NCBI GenBank assembly: GCA_037447655.1
Contig: JBBHKE010003004.1
Location: 248,001 to 312,000, forward strand
Direction: 5' to 3'
Length of the DNA stretch: 64,000 bases
Source of the DNA: Zygnema cylindricum
Taxonomy: Eukaryota > Streptophyta > Zygnematophyceae > Zygnematales > Zygnemataceae
Shown one piece after another: positions 1-11,480 of the stretch (position 1 is its first letter; every line of letters starts with the position of its first letter). The notes below the pieces were generated by a model, which made no database searches, had not been told where the DNA came from, and was given only the letters and a program-made list of their open reading frames with translations. The translations under genes were made by a program, and so were the position numbers.

Positions 1-642
1 CTACTCTATAAATTTTACTACCTCAAGATAAATTTGAGGTTTATCTGGATAAGAGAGTTTAGTGAAAAATGAGCTTGTTTAGTGAGTTTGTTATTCACCA
101 GCCTTTCTTGCATTCTTTTATTGTTTTGTCTCCATCCTCCAAAGTCAATTGTAGGTGTGGAGGGCATTTTCAAATTTCTTGAGGGATTTGATTCATCTTC
201 TACGCTTTCCTTAGATTCAACTCCTACTCCATTTTCTTCCATCTCATTCGAAAGGTTGGGAAGTTCTGTTTCCAATTGCAGTTCTTATTCTAGTTTCATT
301 TATAAGTTTTCATTCTCTTGAAGTTTCTAATTCACATCTTTTTTTAGATCTATTTCTACTTCAATGTTTTTATCTGACATAATTGTGATATTTACATATT
401 TACTATTTTGGTATATTTTAATGGATAAACTAACTTCTCTTCATCCATGACAACTAGATGTTTCACTAAAACAATATATTTTCTTTTTAGATCATACAAT
501 CTATAGCCCTTTGTATCATCATCATAACCCTCTAACCATGTGTTTTTTTTTCATCCATTTTCCAATTAGATCTCTCCTTATCTAAACAATATAGTTCACT
601 ACCTAACACGTTTAATTGGGATATATTTGGTTTTCTACACGT
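1..642 (-). pseudogene. Element B, part 1: copia integrase C-terminus and linker (broken)
   Basis: On the minus strand this encodes the C-terminal part of a Ty1/copia integrase (LEGYDDDTKGYRLYDLK at about 485-540) and the acidic, proline-rich linker towards reverse transcriptase (PSTPTIDFGG, then RLVNNKLTK near 85-175). Frames are broken by stops and shifts, so it is a decayed copy. Reverse transcriptase and RNase H would lie left of the window edge. Its integrase reading breaks off exactly at the target duplication of element A and resumes at 7058, so A is younger than B. Confidence 0.85.
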
Positions 643-647
643 CCATC
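643..647. repeat. Target-site duplication CCATC (left copy, element A)
   Basis: CCATC precedes the TG of the 5' LTR and recurs at 7058-7062 after the CA of the 3' LTR. Removing A and one copy makes the B integrase reading continuous. Confidence 0.95.
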
Positions 648-1673
648 TGTAGAAATTAAAGGTTGTTTTAGTATTTTCTAGGTTTTGTAAAATGCACAAA
701 AGAAGCAGAGGCAGTCTGTCTCTAACTCCTCTCTCCAGCTCCCACACTTGTCGCACTCGCTCAAAGTTGGAGAGGGAGATAGAGCCATGGCCGCCTATGC
801 TATCCAGACGGGAAAGACATTAGAGTGGTAGATATACCAACATAGTGATTGACAGACGCGGGATTTGAACCTTGTACCTGCCGTCTGTCAAAGTTGCCGG
901 TAGCCTAAGCCAATTAGACTAAGATAAAGGTTATACGATATAGGGTTTGATAATTATATAAATAATTTTACGTAAGCTATTTCATTTAATGGGATATTTT
1001 GGACATAGATACAGTTTGTGTTGTACGGCGTACTGAACATCCGAAATAGATATCGACACTTTGTTTCGAAGGCGAAACAAATATCGCGCAACTGTTTATG
1101 ACGGCTACGATTAAAATCCGGCTAAATCCGATGGCCGCGAAGCATGCCGAGATTGGGGAATAGGTTTTCGGCAGTTTACGGGGGAAGTCAAATCGATTGA
1201 CACTTGGCACAATCATATTAAATAACGGCATCTCGGAGATTAGAGGAACGAATCATAAAATGAAATGTGTCGACTTGTTGTTCATGTCGTACAATGGTCG
1301 TACACAAATTACACCGACACTTGTACCTTTCTTTACGACACAATTTTAGAATTAGTGCCGTACTGCAGTAGATAGAGTTTTAGAGAGAGATAGGACTTAG
1401 AAAAATTTGATAGATTGGACCCTCTCTCCTGCAGAGCTTGTGTACAAAAGGTCAACTTTGACCCTACATAACTTACTGCTCAGGGGAGAAAAATCAGAGA
1501 TTCTTTTTGTTATAGACTCAAAGGAGTCTTGCCTTTACAAGAATAAAGGTGGTCAGTGTTTTTGTCTGCCAGGGTGGCATTTATTTTTGCTGAAACAAAA
1601 AGGGGTTAGGGTTATCCTAGAGGCTTCTTGTGAGCTACCTACTCTGAAGATTTATGGAGGTCTCAAAGTTGCA
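648..1673 (+). repeat. Element A 5' LTR
   Basis: 1026 bp, TG...CA, matching 6023-7057. It holds an antisense tRNA-like stretch (about 852-930), GTAC motifs (about 1289-1345) and an AGGACTTAG motif near 1391 that recurs in other LTRs of the window. The gag ATG at 1654 lies 20 bases before the LTR end. Confidence 0.93.
852..930 (-). other. tRNA-like segment in LTR of A (antisense)
   Basis: On the minus strand there is a D-arm-like TCTAATTGGCTTAGGCT and, about 45 bases on, GGTTCAAATCCC, a perfect Pol III B-box-like T-arm. The 3' LTR copy (about 6228-6318) keeps GTTCAAATCC. Acceptor pairing is poor. It is a degenerate tRNA-like module, not a tRNA gene; similar modules occur in other LTR families here. 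Confidence 0.55.
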
Positions 1674-2790
1674 GGTTATGGGCCCACCCTCTGGGGTGCC
1701 CATCTTCAATAAAATACGAGTCATATACATAAAAAGTATGATGACAAGAGCTCTATGTGAGGAACGATTATGGGGAATAGTGAGTGGACTGGTGAGGCGC
1801 CTATCAAGTCTTATCATCCCTTCAGGGTTTACAGGAAGGAGACTCACTAGAGATGCAGATCCATCTTCAAAAAAGGAGCCAAAAAAAGAGTAGATGGTCG
1901 ACAAAGGAAAAGAGGAAGAGACGATCACACCGATAGCAACCGGTCCAACATTTATGTCATCTATTCTGAGGAACGAGGAGAATGATATCGATTTGTAGGA
2001 CTATATCAATATGGAGGCAAAGCACTTCATCCTCCGCCATCTTACTCAAGGGCTTGCATCTTCTCATTTGTAGGTAGAAAGGGTATTCGATATTTGGGTG
2101 GCTTTCATAAAGAGGTAACGAAGTCGTACAATCAAGCAACATCAGTTGGCTGATCAGAAAATTAACGCTTATGCATACAAGGGGGGGAAGATTTTGGATT
2201 TTTGTAATGAGCTTGCAACACTTTTTATGGAGCTAGAGAGTGTTGGACATGTTCAAACTGAAAAGATGAAGGTTAACTCTTTGCTCATGAAGTTACCAGA
2301 TGAGTTCAAGAACATAGTCAACCATGTGCAAGACTTTTTCGGTCTCAAGGTGGATTTGGAATTCAGTGGTAGGGATGATTCTCGTTCCGGAGAATACGAT
2401 TGAGATCCAAAGGGTATGAAAGAGTGGGCAAGCCTTGGCAGTTGGGACCGATTGGAGGAACAATGATTCAAGGAAACTGGTCGAAAATTATCGAGGGGAG
2501 GGGCAGAAATATCAGACCGAGGAGTTCGAACCAAGGACTCCTAAGGGTTAATGCCATTTTTGTATGAAACCAGAGCACTATATGTCTGAGTGCACAAAGT
2601 TAACCGAGTTGTGGTTAAAAGAGGGGCAGACCAATGGACCCTCGAGAGGAAACAAAAAGGCCCTTGTGTCAAAGGTACATGAGGTGGAATCCGAGGACGA
2701 GGACGATGAACTCCTATTGTATGAGGAGTTGGAATCGAAAAACGAGGTCAAAATTCCACGAAAGCATAAATGTGATTTCCGTAGATTGAA
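1654..2790 (+). pseudogene. gag: Element A gag (broken)
   Basis: Copia capsid/nucleocapsid. The frame opens with ATG at 1654 inside the LTR (MEVSKLQ), crosses the primer-binding site as VMGPP and continues with SGVPIF, a typical copia gag start. Helical capsid-type sequence follows at 2146-2400 (AYAYKGGKILDFCNELATLF). The nucleocapsid zinc knuckle CHFCMKPEHYMSEC (C-x2-C-x4-H-x4-C) is intact at 2551-2592. Stops near 1891, 1998, 2070 and 2401 break it. Confidence 0.88.
1674..1688 (+). other. Primer-binding site of A (half-tRNA iMet type)
   Basis: GGTTATGGGCCCACC directly follows the LTR CA. It is the reverse complement of the anticodon arm of plant initiator tRNA-Met (GGUGGGCCCAUAACC), not of the tRNA 3' end. 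Confidence 0.8.
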
Positions 2791-4440
2791 AGGTGAAGCA
2801 GGCTGGATTATAGATTCAAGTGCATCCACGCACATGTGTAAAGATAAACACGTATTCACTAAGATAAGAAAGATTCCCACCGTAGAGAAAGATTACGAGG
2901 ATGGGAGGACAGTCACTATTACTCTTGTAGGATCGGTAGATCTAAAAGTGTTAGTAGAAGGAAAGATATCCATAGTTACATTCTCCGATGTATTGTTTAT
3001 TGCGGAGCTGAACAAAAACCTCATCTCTACGTCAGTATTAGATGATAAGGGTTTTGATACTAGCAATAGCAAAGGAATCTCTATTGCTAATTTTGAGGAG
3101 GAAGTTTATATTACCGTTGAAAAAGGTAGCCAAGGGATGTTTAGGCTGATTTTAAGCAATCAAAACAAGAAACTTTATTATACTGGTGTTCATGATATAA
3201 TGTTGTGGCATAAGAGGCTTGGGCATGTGAATCTAGATAAGTTAAGAGAGATGACAAAGATGGGAGTAATGGAAGGGATTCAGTTCGATGAAAGTGAGAA
3301 TCTAAGTGATTATGGTGGATGTGCTCAAGGTAAAGCACACAGGTTACCCTTCCCAAAAACTACCACCTATAACGGATAAAAAATTAAAGATTTAGTACAC
3401 ACAGATATTTGGGGGCCGGTCAGAGTGCCATCACCTGGGGGGAAGAGATATATGATGACTATCACCGATGGTTGGTCTTGGTATTCGACGGTATATTTTT
3501 TTAAAGTAAGTCAAAGGATCAGGAATGTTTTAAACTATATAAAGCATGGAGTGAAAAACTTCATGAAACCTCAATCAAGAGAGTAAGGAGTGAGAATGGT
3601 GGATAGTATACTTCTAACCAGTTTGAGGATTTTTTTAGAGAAGATGGAGTGCAACACCAAAAGACAATTCCTAAAAATCATGAGCAGAATGGTGTAGCTG
3701 AAAGATTAAATAGAACACTGAGTAATAGTGCTAAATGTATGCTGTTAGATAAGAAGATATGAAATAAATTTTGGGCCGAAGCAATGAACTGTGCAAATTA
3801 TCTCAAGAATAGAGTTTTTAATTCAGGAGTAAAAGGCCAAACACCCTATGAGAGATGGACAAGCCGAAAACTAGATGTTTCACACTTAAAGGATTTCGGA
3901 AGTTAAGTGTTCAGTTTAGACACAGATTGGTCAAACTGGAAGTTAGACCCAAAAGGAAAACTAGGATATCTACTAGGGTATGATGAAGATGTAAAAGGAT
4001 ATAGAGTTAATGATCTCAAAAGAGAGGATATTATCCTAGTGAAACATCTACTAGTAATGGATGAAGGAAAATCTATAGATCCCTTTAAGCATACAAAGAT
4101 AGTCAGAATCATATTTGAGTTAGAAAATTCTAATGACTTTGAGCTTCATAACTATCCAAGATTTCAACAAAATGATGATCTTGGAGGTTCACATCACATC
4201 GAGAAGGACCCAAATGTGGAACCCCTAGTATCAACTCCAATTGAAGTGGAAGACGTGGTGGAAATCGACCTGGAATAAAGGGATAGGGGAGAAGTAGAAA
4301 GTGTTCGTAAAAATCTAAGGGAGCAATCTATTCAGGCAACCGAGTTTGAGGGAGGAAGAAGATGCAACAAAAGACTACAAGAGAGACAAGCTAACAATAA
4401 GGTAACCAAACTGTCCCATCCCGATTAACCTCAAATTTAT
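2791..4440 (+). pseudogene. pol: Element A protease-integrase region (broken)
   Basis: Protease: GWIIDSSASTHMC at about 2800-2840; the aspartyl D-S-G motif has become D-S-S, so the enzyme is probably dead. Integrase zinc domain: HKRLGH at 3209-3226 and GGCAQGK near 3316; the first cysteine of the CxxC pair is tyrosine. Integrase core: TITDGWSW holds the first aspartate, the second is glutamate (RSENGG) followed by a stop, and the glutamate site HEQNGVAERLN is kept near 3680. The linker after 3907 has more stops. Confidence 0.88.
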
Positions 4441-6009
4441 AATGAGGCAATGACTTGTTTTGAGAGAAACTGGTGGAAGACAGTTATTAATCAGGAGATC
4501 GCCTCAATTATGGCGGCTGATACATGGGAGTTGGTGGATTCTCCCCCTGACAGGAAGCCAATTGGGTGTAAGTGGGTGTTTAAGCTAAAACTCAGCCCGG
4601 ATAACACCATTGAGCGCTACAAGGCTCGGTTAGTGGCGACGGGATTTACCCAAAAAAAGGGAATTGACTACGAGGAGACTTTTGCTTCGGTCGTCATGTT
4701 TTATTCGGTTCGGATACTTCTCAATATGGCGGCAGTAGAAGATATAGAAGTGCATCAGATGGACATCAAGACGGCCTTCCTACATGGAGAGTTAAAAGAG
4801 GAAATTTTTATGCGACAGTTGGAACAATTTGTGGAGCAAGGGGAGGAAAGCAAGGTGTGCTGATTGATCAAATCTTTCTATGGATTGAAACAGGCCCCCC
4901 GGCAATGGAATGAGAAGCTTGATGAGTTTCTTACACGTTTGGGATATATTTTGATCAGCTCAGATCACTCAATTTATTTGTTTAAATATGAGGAAATAAT
5001 TATTTTTATTGCAATTTATGTTGATGATTTGTTTGTTTTAAGTAAATCTATGGATAAAATAAATAAGTTGAAAAATGATATAAAAAGAAGATTTGAAATG
5101 AGGAATATGGGAAAAGTAAAGTACATTTTGGGAATTCAGATAGAGAGAGAGAGAGTTAGAAAGATAATTAGATTAACACAAAAAGAGGCCATTGGAAACA
5201 TGTTAGAAAAATTCCAAATGGACAAGGCTAATAGTTGTACCACTCCTATGGAATTAAAGAAGGGAAGTGAGGTGAGTGTGGAAGTGGGAGTTATAATCTT
5301 TGATGATGAGGTAGGCCCAGAAGAGAAAAGATTTATGTAGACCATCCCTTATAGACAAGAAGTGGGCAGCCTAATATATTTCATGATTTGTACCCGTCCG
5401 GACATAGTCCCAGCTCTAGGAGTACTAAGTAGGATTCTGAATGCTCCCACTAAGAAAGATTCGGAGGCAGCTAAGAGAGTCTTAGATATCCCATAAGGAC
5501 TAGGGATCTATGGTTAATTTTGGGTGGGAACAATACTAACATCACCACTTGGAGTGATGCCAGCTATGGGGATGCTTCTATGAGGAGATGTACATTTGGA
5601 TATGTATTGTATGTGGGTGATCGGGCTTGCTGCTAGAGCAGCAAGCAACAAAAGGTCATTCCTCAATCCATCATGGAGGTTGAGTTCATGGCTTCTAGCT
5701 CTGCTGTGAAAGAATTAATATGGGTCAAGTCTTTGCTTGGTGAGCTTGGTCATCTTAAGAGTGGTGTCCAAAAAGTATTTTGTGATAATCAGGCTGCCAT
5801 TGCCATTTCTCCCAATCCTAAACTTCACTTTAAAGCTAAACACATGGACATTAGACTTAGCTTTGTTAAAGAGAAAGTAGTGAACAAAATAATCATTTTG
5901 GAGTATAAACCAGATAGTGAATGGTAGCAGATATGATTACCAAATCTGTGCCTTCCCCTAAACTAATATCTATAGGAAGAAGTGTAGTCTTAAAATAGTG
6001 AGTGACTAG
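4441..6009 (+). pseudogene. pol: Element A reverse transcriptase-RNase H (broken)
   Basis: RT begins around WWKTVINQEIASIMAADTWELV and has the catalytic YVDD at 5017-5028 and the FYGLKQAPRQWN motif. A TGA at 4861 interrupts RT. RNase H follows with WSDASYG, EFMASSSAVKEL and FCDNQAAIAI (5790-5815), after a stop at 5338 and a frameshift near 5490. The frame ends at TAG 6007-6009. Confidence 0.88.
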
Positions 6010-6022
6010 AAAATAAGGCGAG
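6010..6022 (+). other. Polypurine tract of A
   Basis: AAAATAAGGCGAG, purine-rich and directly 5' of the 3' LTR, in the position of the plus-strand primer. Confidence 0.75.
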
Positions 6023-7057
6023 TGTAGAAATTAAAGGTTATTTTAGTATTTTCTAGGTTTTGTTAAATGCAGAAAAGAAGCAGAAGCACTCTGCCTCTAA
6101 CTCCTCTCTACAACTCCCACACTTGTCGCAGTCACTGAAAGTTGGAGAGGGAGATAGAGCCATGGCTGCATATGCTATCCAGACGGGGACAGATATTAGA
6201 TTGGTACATTTACCAAAATAGTAATTGACGGACCTAGGATTTGAACGTGGTACCTACCGTCCGTTAGAGCCGTCGGTAGCCGGTAGCCTTAGCTAATTAG
6301 TCCTAGATCAAGGTTATACGATATAGGGTTTGATAATTATATAAATACTTACACGTGGGCTATTTCATTTAATGGGATATTTTGGACATAGATAAATTTT
6401 GTGTTGTACGGCGTACGGAATATCCAAAACGGATACAGCTCACTTTGTTTCAAAGGCGAAACAAATATCGCGCAACTATTTATAACGGCTACGATTGAAA
6501 TCCAGGGTAATCGCACGGCCGCAAAGCATGCCGAGATCGCGGAATAGGTTTTCGGCGGTTTGCGGTAATGTCACATTAATTGACACGTTGCAAAATCATA
6601 TTGGATTACGGCATCTCCGGGGATTACAAGAACGAATCCAAAAATGACATCTGTCGATTTGTTGGTCATGTTCTACAATGGCCGTACTAAAGGTACACCA
6701 GCACCTGTACCTTTCTGTACAACATAGTATTATGATTGGTGCCGTATTGTAGTAGATAGAGTTTTAGAGAGAGATAGGACTTAGAAAAATTTGATAGATT
6801 GGACCCTCTTTCCGAGAGAGCTTCTCTACAAATGGTCAACTTTGACCCTCCATAACTTACTGCTCAAGGGAGCAAATTCAGAGATTGTTTTTGCTATAGA
6901 CTATGAGGAGTCTTCCCTTTAGAGGTGTAAAGGTGGTCGGAGTTTTTGTCTTCCAGGGTGGCAGTTATTCTTTCTTAAACACAAAGGGGTCAGGGTTATC
7001 CAAGGGGCTTTGTGTGAGCTGCCTACTCTGAGGACCTATGGAGGTCTCAAAGTTGCA
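6023..7057 (+). repeat. Element A 3' LTR
   Basis: 1035 bp, TGTAGAAATTAAAGG... to ...GTTGCA, matching 648-1673 with scattered substitutions and small indels. It keeps the tRNA-like stretch (6228-6318) and four GTAC motifs (about 6675-6715). Confidence 0.93.
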
Positions 7058-7062
7058 CCATC
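7058..7062. repeat. Target-site duplication CCATC (right copy, element A)
   Basis: Second copy of the 5-bp duplication; minus-strand element B resumes here. Confidence 0.95.
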
Positions 7063-9117
7063 TTTTATAAGGGTTTTCTTATTTTAAGGTTGATGTTAGA
7101 ACTTTGTTTTTAATATAATTTGCATTTTTCATTTCCTCTTCCCAGATTTGACGTCCTATCTTTTTGTCGTTTAGTATAATCTTTGTAGTCTTTTAGTCTT
7201 TCGGTCACTTCATTTTTCTCTAGACTATGTTTTTTCTCTAGGAAATGTTTTTTGATGTTCGATTCGTTCCTTTTTCAAAAACCCTTCAAACTCTTTGGAG
7301 GTGTACTCACCTCCATTATCACTCATCACCCTTTTTATATAGGTTTCATGCAATTTTTCATCCATGCCTTATACTCTTTGAACTTTACAAAGACCTCTGA
7401 TTTAAATTTCAAAAAGTATACCTTATAATATCTTGACTATTCATCGATGATGGTGAGCATGTATCTCATTCCGCTGTTCTAGGGGATACTAGTTGGCCCC
7501 ATAATATTGGTGTGGACCAAATTTATAGCCTTCTCTCCTTTGAAGGTTGTTCCTTTTGGGAAGGGAAGCTTGTGAAGTTTTCCTTGGGCAAATCCAGTGG
7601 AATCATTCATAGTTACATCATTCCCAAACTTTATCCCATTCACTACTTTTTTTTTCGTTAAGTTTATCCATGTGAACATGACCAAGACGCTTATGCCATA
7701 ACATCATTTCACTTACATAGGTATAAAAAACTCATTTCTTTCCATAAATGGGAATGATTTTGAAAATGCCTTGTCTACCCTTTTAAGTTACGAATGACAC
7801 TTCATCACTATAGCTAGTTGTGAATATTCCGTTCTTTGTTGGTGTTACAAATTCCTTTTCATCTAAGACATAGGTGAAAATAATTTTTTTGCTTAAACGT
7901 GAGATATAAAGCTCATTTGACAAGGTCATTTTAGAGACTTTCCCATCCACTAAAACCAGCAGATCTACAATTTTTTTTTAGCTAGTATACACAATTCTCC
8001 CATCCCCATACTCTATCTCTAATGAGGGTATCTTTCTCAGTTTACTGAACCACCTTTTGTCTTTACACATGTGCATCAAAGAGCCGCAGTTGATGATCCA
8101 TCCTTTTTATGTTTCTCTCTTTCCTCAGAAATCACATTTTTGCTTTCTCGGGATCTCCTCGACCTTCTCTTCTCTTTCAAACTTCTCATTGAGAAGTAGC
8201 TCCTCTATCTCTATTTCCACTTGCTCTGGTTCCTCATCCTCCTCTTTGTCTCCTACTATCCGAGTAATAGGGCCGTTTTTCTTTCCTCTTTAGCAGGATG
8301 TTCACCTGTCCATCTCTGATTCTAATATCTGTCAGCTGTGTACAATCAGCTATATAATGTTCGAACTTTTTCCTAAAATGGCAGACACTTGCCTTCGAAA
8401 CTCTCCTCTCTTGTCCTCCTCTTTTCCTTTGTCCCTAGAATTGTGATATTGATTCCCTCTCCCATCATGCTTTCCCTAACCTGTCTTTACTACTAAAGCC
8501 TTCACACTTGGGTTTCCCCTCTTTAGCTCCAGAGTGTTCTCCCTTACCAAAATCATCCCCACAGTTGCATTCTAGTTCTAGTTTGTGTCCTCCTCATTTA
8601 GAATATGAGTTTATCTTTTGATTTGGAAACATCTGCTGTAGAGTTCCACTTTTATAGGTTTTCACTAAAGCCAACAAGATAGTTGGCTTTGGTGACATTC
8701 TAGAGGATGAAATGCTTAACAAACGTAGTAGAGTTGGCTTTGGTGACATTCTAGAGGATGAAAAGCTTAACAACTGTGGTTTTGTAGTGCCACTTCTCTA
8801 AATCATTCTCTTAAGTCCTCTTTGATGTTGGCACTCCCTTAGTCTCTAGGGTAACTTGAGCTGGTTCTTTTCTTTTTGCCCCTTTCTCTCCCTCCATGAA
8901 AAAAGTTTCATCTTCTTCATCCTCCTCTTTGTCTACAACCTTTGATATAGATTTGGTAATTTTGGATGAGCACAAGAATCGAGCTTATTCGAATCTTAGT
9001 GGTGGACATCGTAAATACTCAAATACTATACCCTCTAAGTGTTTTGCAAATAGTGCCCCATCCATCATCATTTCTCAATATATAAACCTTGAGTCATGGA
9101 AGATGGGCACCCTAGTT
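7063..9117 (-). pseudogene. gag-pol: Element B, part 2: copia integrase, protease, gag (broken)
   Basis: From high to low coordinates on the minus strand: gag start VMGPPTRVPIF beside the primer site, a degenerate zinc knuckle near 8350-8395 (CHFRKKFEHYIADC, second Cys lost), protease near 8060-8110 where the aspartyl motif reads N-C-G, and integrase with GFAQGKLHKLPFPKG near 7560-7610. Many stops and shifts. The order continues into 1-642 once element A is removed. It is one of the oldest layers in the window. Confidence 0.85.
8681..8775. repeat. 51-bp tandem duplication in B gag
   Basis: Two near-identical 51-bp units, beginning AGTTGGCTTTGGTGACATTC at 8681 and 8732; the second is slightly incomplete. 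It shifts or interrupts the decayed gag. Confidence 0.85.
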
Positions 9118-9132
9118 GGTGGGCCCATAACC
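9118..9132 (-). other. Primer-binding site of B (half-tRNA iMet type)
   Basis: Minus-strand GGTTATGGGCCCACC, identical to the site in A and adjacent to the LTR terminal CA (plus-strand TG at 9133-9134). Confidence 0.8.
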
Positions 9133-10060
9133 TGAATTTTGTGGACTCGATAGTCAAACAAAATGCAAAACTCTACTACCACTAATAGGATAATTCTTAG
9201 ACTATGACAGGTAGTGTTTTCGTGAAGCCATTGTGGGATGCACTAACCCAAAACTACTTCACCCTTGTGAAAAGAAGGCTTGCGTGAGTCCAACACAAAA
9301 GAGATCTTTGAATTTGCTCACCTCAAAAGTTAATTATGGTTGATTAAAGTTAACTATTTCATACAGATGCTCTCTAGCAGAGAGAGTGTGCAAAACTATC
9401 TTAGTCCTAAGAAACTACTCATAACACTTATTAAATAAACACCCCACCAATTAGAGATATACAAATGTAAAATACGCTCCCAAAAGCCGCCATAGTTTCT
9501 GTTCGGCTTTGTACAACACCAATTTATCCCAACCATCTGTCACAACTGATGCTTTGGTTCTGTCCGTTTCTCCTCCGAATCCTCCATTATTTTTCCACGT
9601 GTCAATTTGTGGTTTTTTTGGCATAAGCCGACAAAAGAACCATTCCGCACAATCGTTGCTAATTGTAGTCATCTGGTCAAATGTTCCAATTAGTTGTCGT
9701 CCGTCCATATATGCGGGGTCAAAATGTTTTGCGCGTTCGTATTTTCCCTAGTTGCATATCTAATATGAAGTTTTATTCCTTAAGATGAATTTTCCCTACG
9801 TGAACTCTTTATTAAAAAATAATGCTCCATGTGGGTATCAACATCTTCTACATCAAATACATACGGACGACGACTAAGGCGGCTAGTAGGGACTCTGTAG
9901 GGCCACAAATTCAATCCTGGTCAGTCCATTCTCTTTGTAAAAGACTAAACTCTCTTTGTAAGAAACTATTATTTCCTTATGTCCTCCCTCAGTGTGTCAC
10001 CTTGGCTACCAAGGCAAACATGGTTCCCCTCTGTTCCTCTCTCAATTGCTATTAGAGTCT
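9133..10060 (-). repeat. Element B 5' LTR (outer limit uncertain)
   Basis: Sequence outside the B primer site, in LTR position. It contains a tRNA-like stretch with TTCAATCC near 9866-9925. The far end cannot be fixed because the partner LTR is outside the window; 10060 is an estimate. The equivalent of the gag ATG has become ATC with a 1-base deletion. Confidence 0.6.
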
Positions 10061-10940
10061 TATCAGTAAAAAAAATATAATAATTTATAATCTTCTTTTT
10101 CAACAGTAACAGGTAATAATTTAGGAGCATGTAATAACTGAACCAGATTTCAGTTGTTCAGATTTTGAAAAAATATTTCATTTTGTTTCGGATATTTGAA
10201 ATTATGACTTTTGTGACTTTTGATGAGAAGCGAAGCCCTGTAGTGGAGGGCGATGTTATGTAGTTCAACATAAAATGGTATGACGCTTTTATCACATGGT
10301 ATGCTTCGTGTATTAATGCGGTGGGTGGTCGTGTGATGTGAAGCAATGTGGTGTGTAACAATACAAAGTGATGCATTGATGTCTAGTGCAATATGATGGG
10401 CGATGCAATATAGTACACTCTGAATTGCTCGAAGTGAAAATAATGAGATATCCCTACCCGTAAACCGTCAATCTAGAGCATTAAATAGAATTAATTGTAC
10501 TATTATATCCTTTGCCTTAATATTTTTATGGTTTAACTAAGGGAAAAACATTCTAATTTGGATAGTTTCTAAATTTTGTAGAGTACCAAATGTGTCAATC
10601 CGTACTAAAAATTTGCAATTTCGTACTAAAGTACAAAGTGGTGCAAAATAATTTTAACATTAGAAAGTGAGTGGCGTCGGGGCGTGAAAGCGTAAAGCTG
10701 ATACCTAGTAATAAAGAAGGGATAAAAATTGCGCGAAACTGTCATCACATATTCAAACATCAACTATGTGAATTAAAGCTATAGCCGTTACACTATGGGA
10801 ATGTGCATCCTAATTAGTTGTATGTGTGTTAATTAAAGTAAATGGTTTGTAAGCTTGAGGTCATGAAATCAAATAGTATGTTAATAACATTGTTTGTTTC
10901 TTTACATTAATAGTTTTTAAACACTAAAACGGATTCACAA
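10061..10940. other. Non-coding stretch, no gene seen
   Basis: AT-rich sequence with short GATG/GTGATG-rich patches at about 10240-10400. No RNA gene, transposon terminus or plausible reading frame was recognised. Confidence 0.5.
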
Positions 10941-10984
10941 GGTTGTGTGTGATTCAATCGAAAGGATGTGATGGAACCCAGTGT

Positions 10985-11480
10985 AGTGTCATGCACATTT
11001 ATTTAGATGCAATGTTGTTTAGTGCAATGCGATGTGGTGCGGTGCGATACAATGTGATGTGGTGTGCTGCATTATTACAAAATTTGATGTTTCGCAATAG
11101 AATACAGTGTAGTCCCCTTCGGTGCTATTCGATGCAATGTAGTTCAATGGAATCTATTGAACAACGATTGGATGCAAATTATTATGATGCGACTCGGCAC
11201 ATAGTTGGATGTAACAAGCCACAATACAGTGTTGTGGGATGTTGTGGGAGGTGATGTCATGTGATACTTTATGATGTGATGCAGTGAGTTGCGATGGATG
11301 TGGTGCAGTGGGTTGCAATGCGGTGTGATGGCATGGGATGCTGTGTGGTATCATATAGTGTAGTGTGATAGGATGCTCTGCGGTGCTGTGCGATAGAGTG
11401 AGGTGCGATACAATATGAGGTTGTGTGGTGTGATGCATTGCAAAGAGGTGGAGTGCACTTCGATGCAATAAGATTACACG
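10985..11480. repeat. Degenerate pentamer array (consensus near RRTGY)
   Basis: Most of the stretch can be cut into 5-base words such as GATGT GGTGC AGTGG GTTGC AATGC GGTGT. TG recurs at the same place in nearly every pentamer while flanking bases vary. The phase slips several times, and 11090-11230 is less regular. It is not protein coding. Confidence 0.7.

Larger units (their letters stand above)
648..7057 (+). mobile_element. Element A: full-length Ty1/copia retrotransposon, defective
   Basis: A 6410-bp LTR retrotransposon with two LTRs of about 1.03 kb, 5-bp target duplication, primer-binding site, gag, protease, integrase, RT, RNase H (the copia order) and a polypurine tract. Several stops and frameshifts and altered protease and integrase residues make it non-autonomous. 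The LTRs differ at many sites, so the insertion is not recent. It sits inside element B in opposite orientation. Confidence 0.95.
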
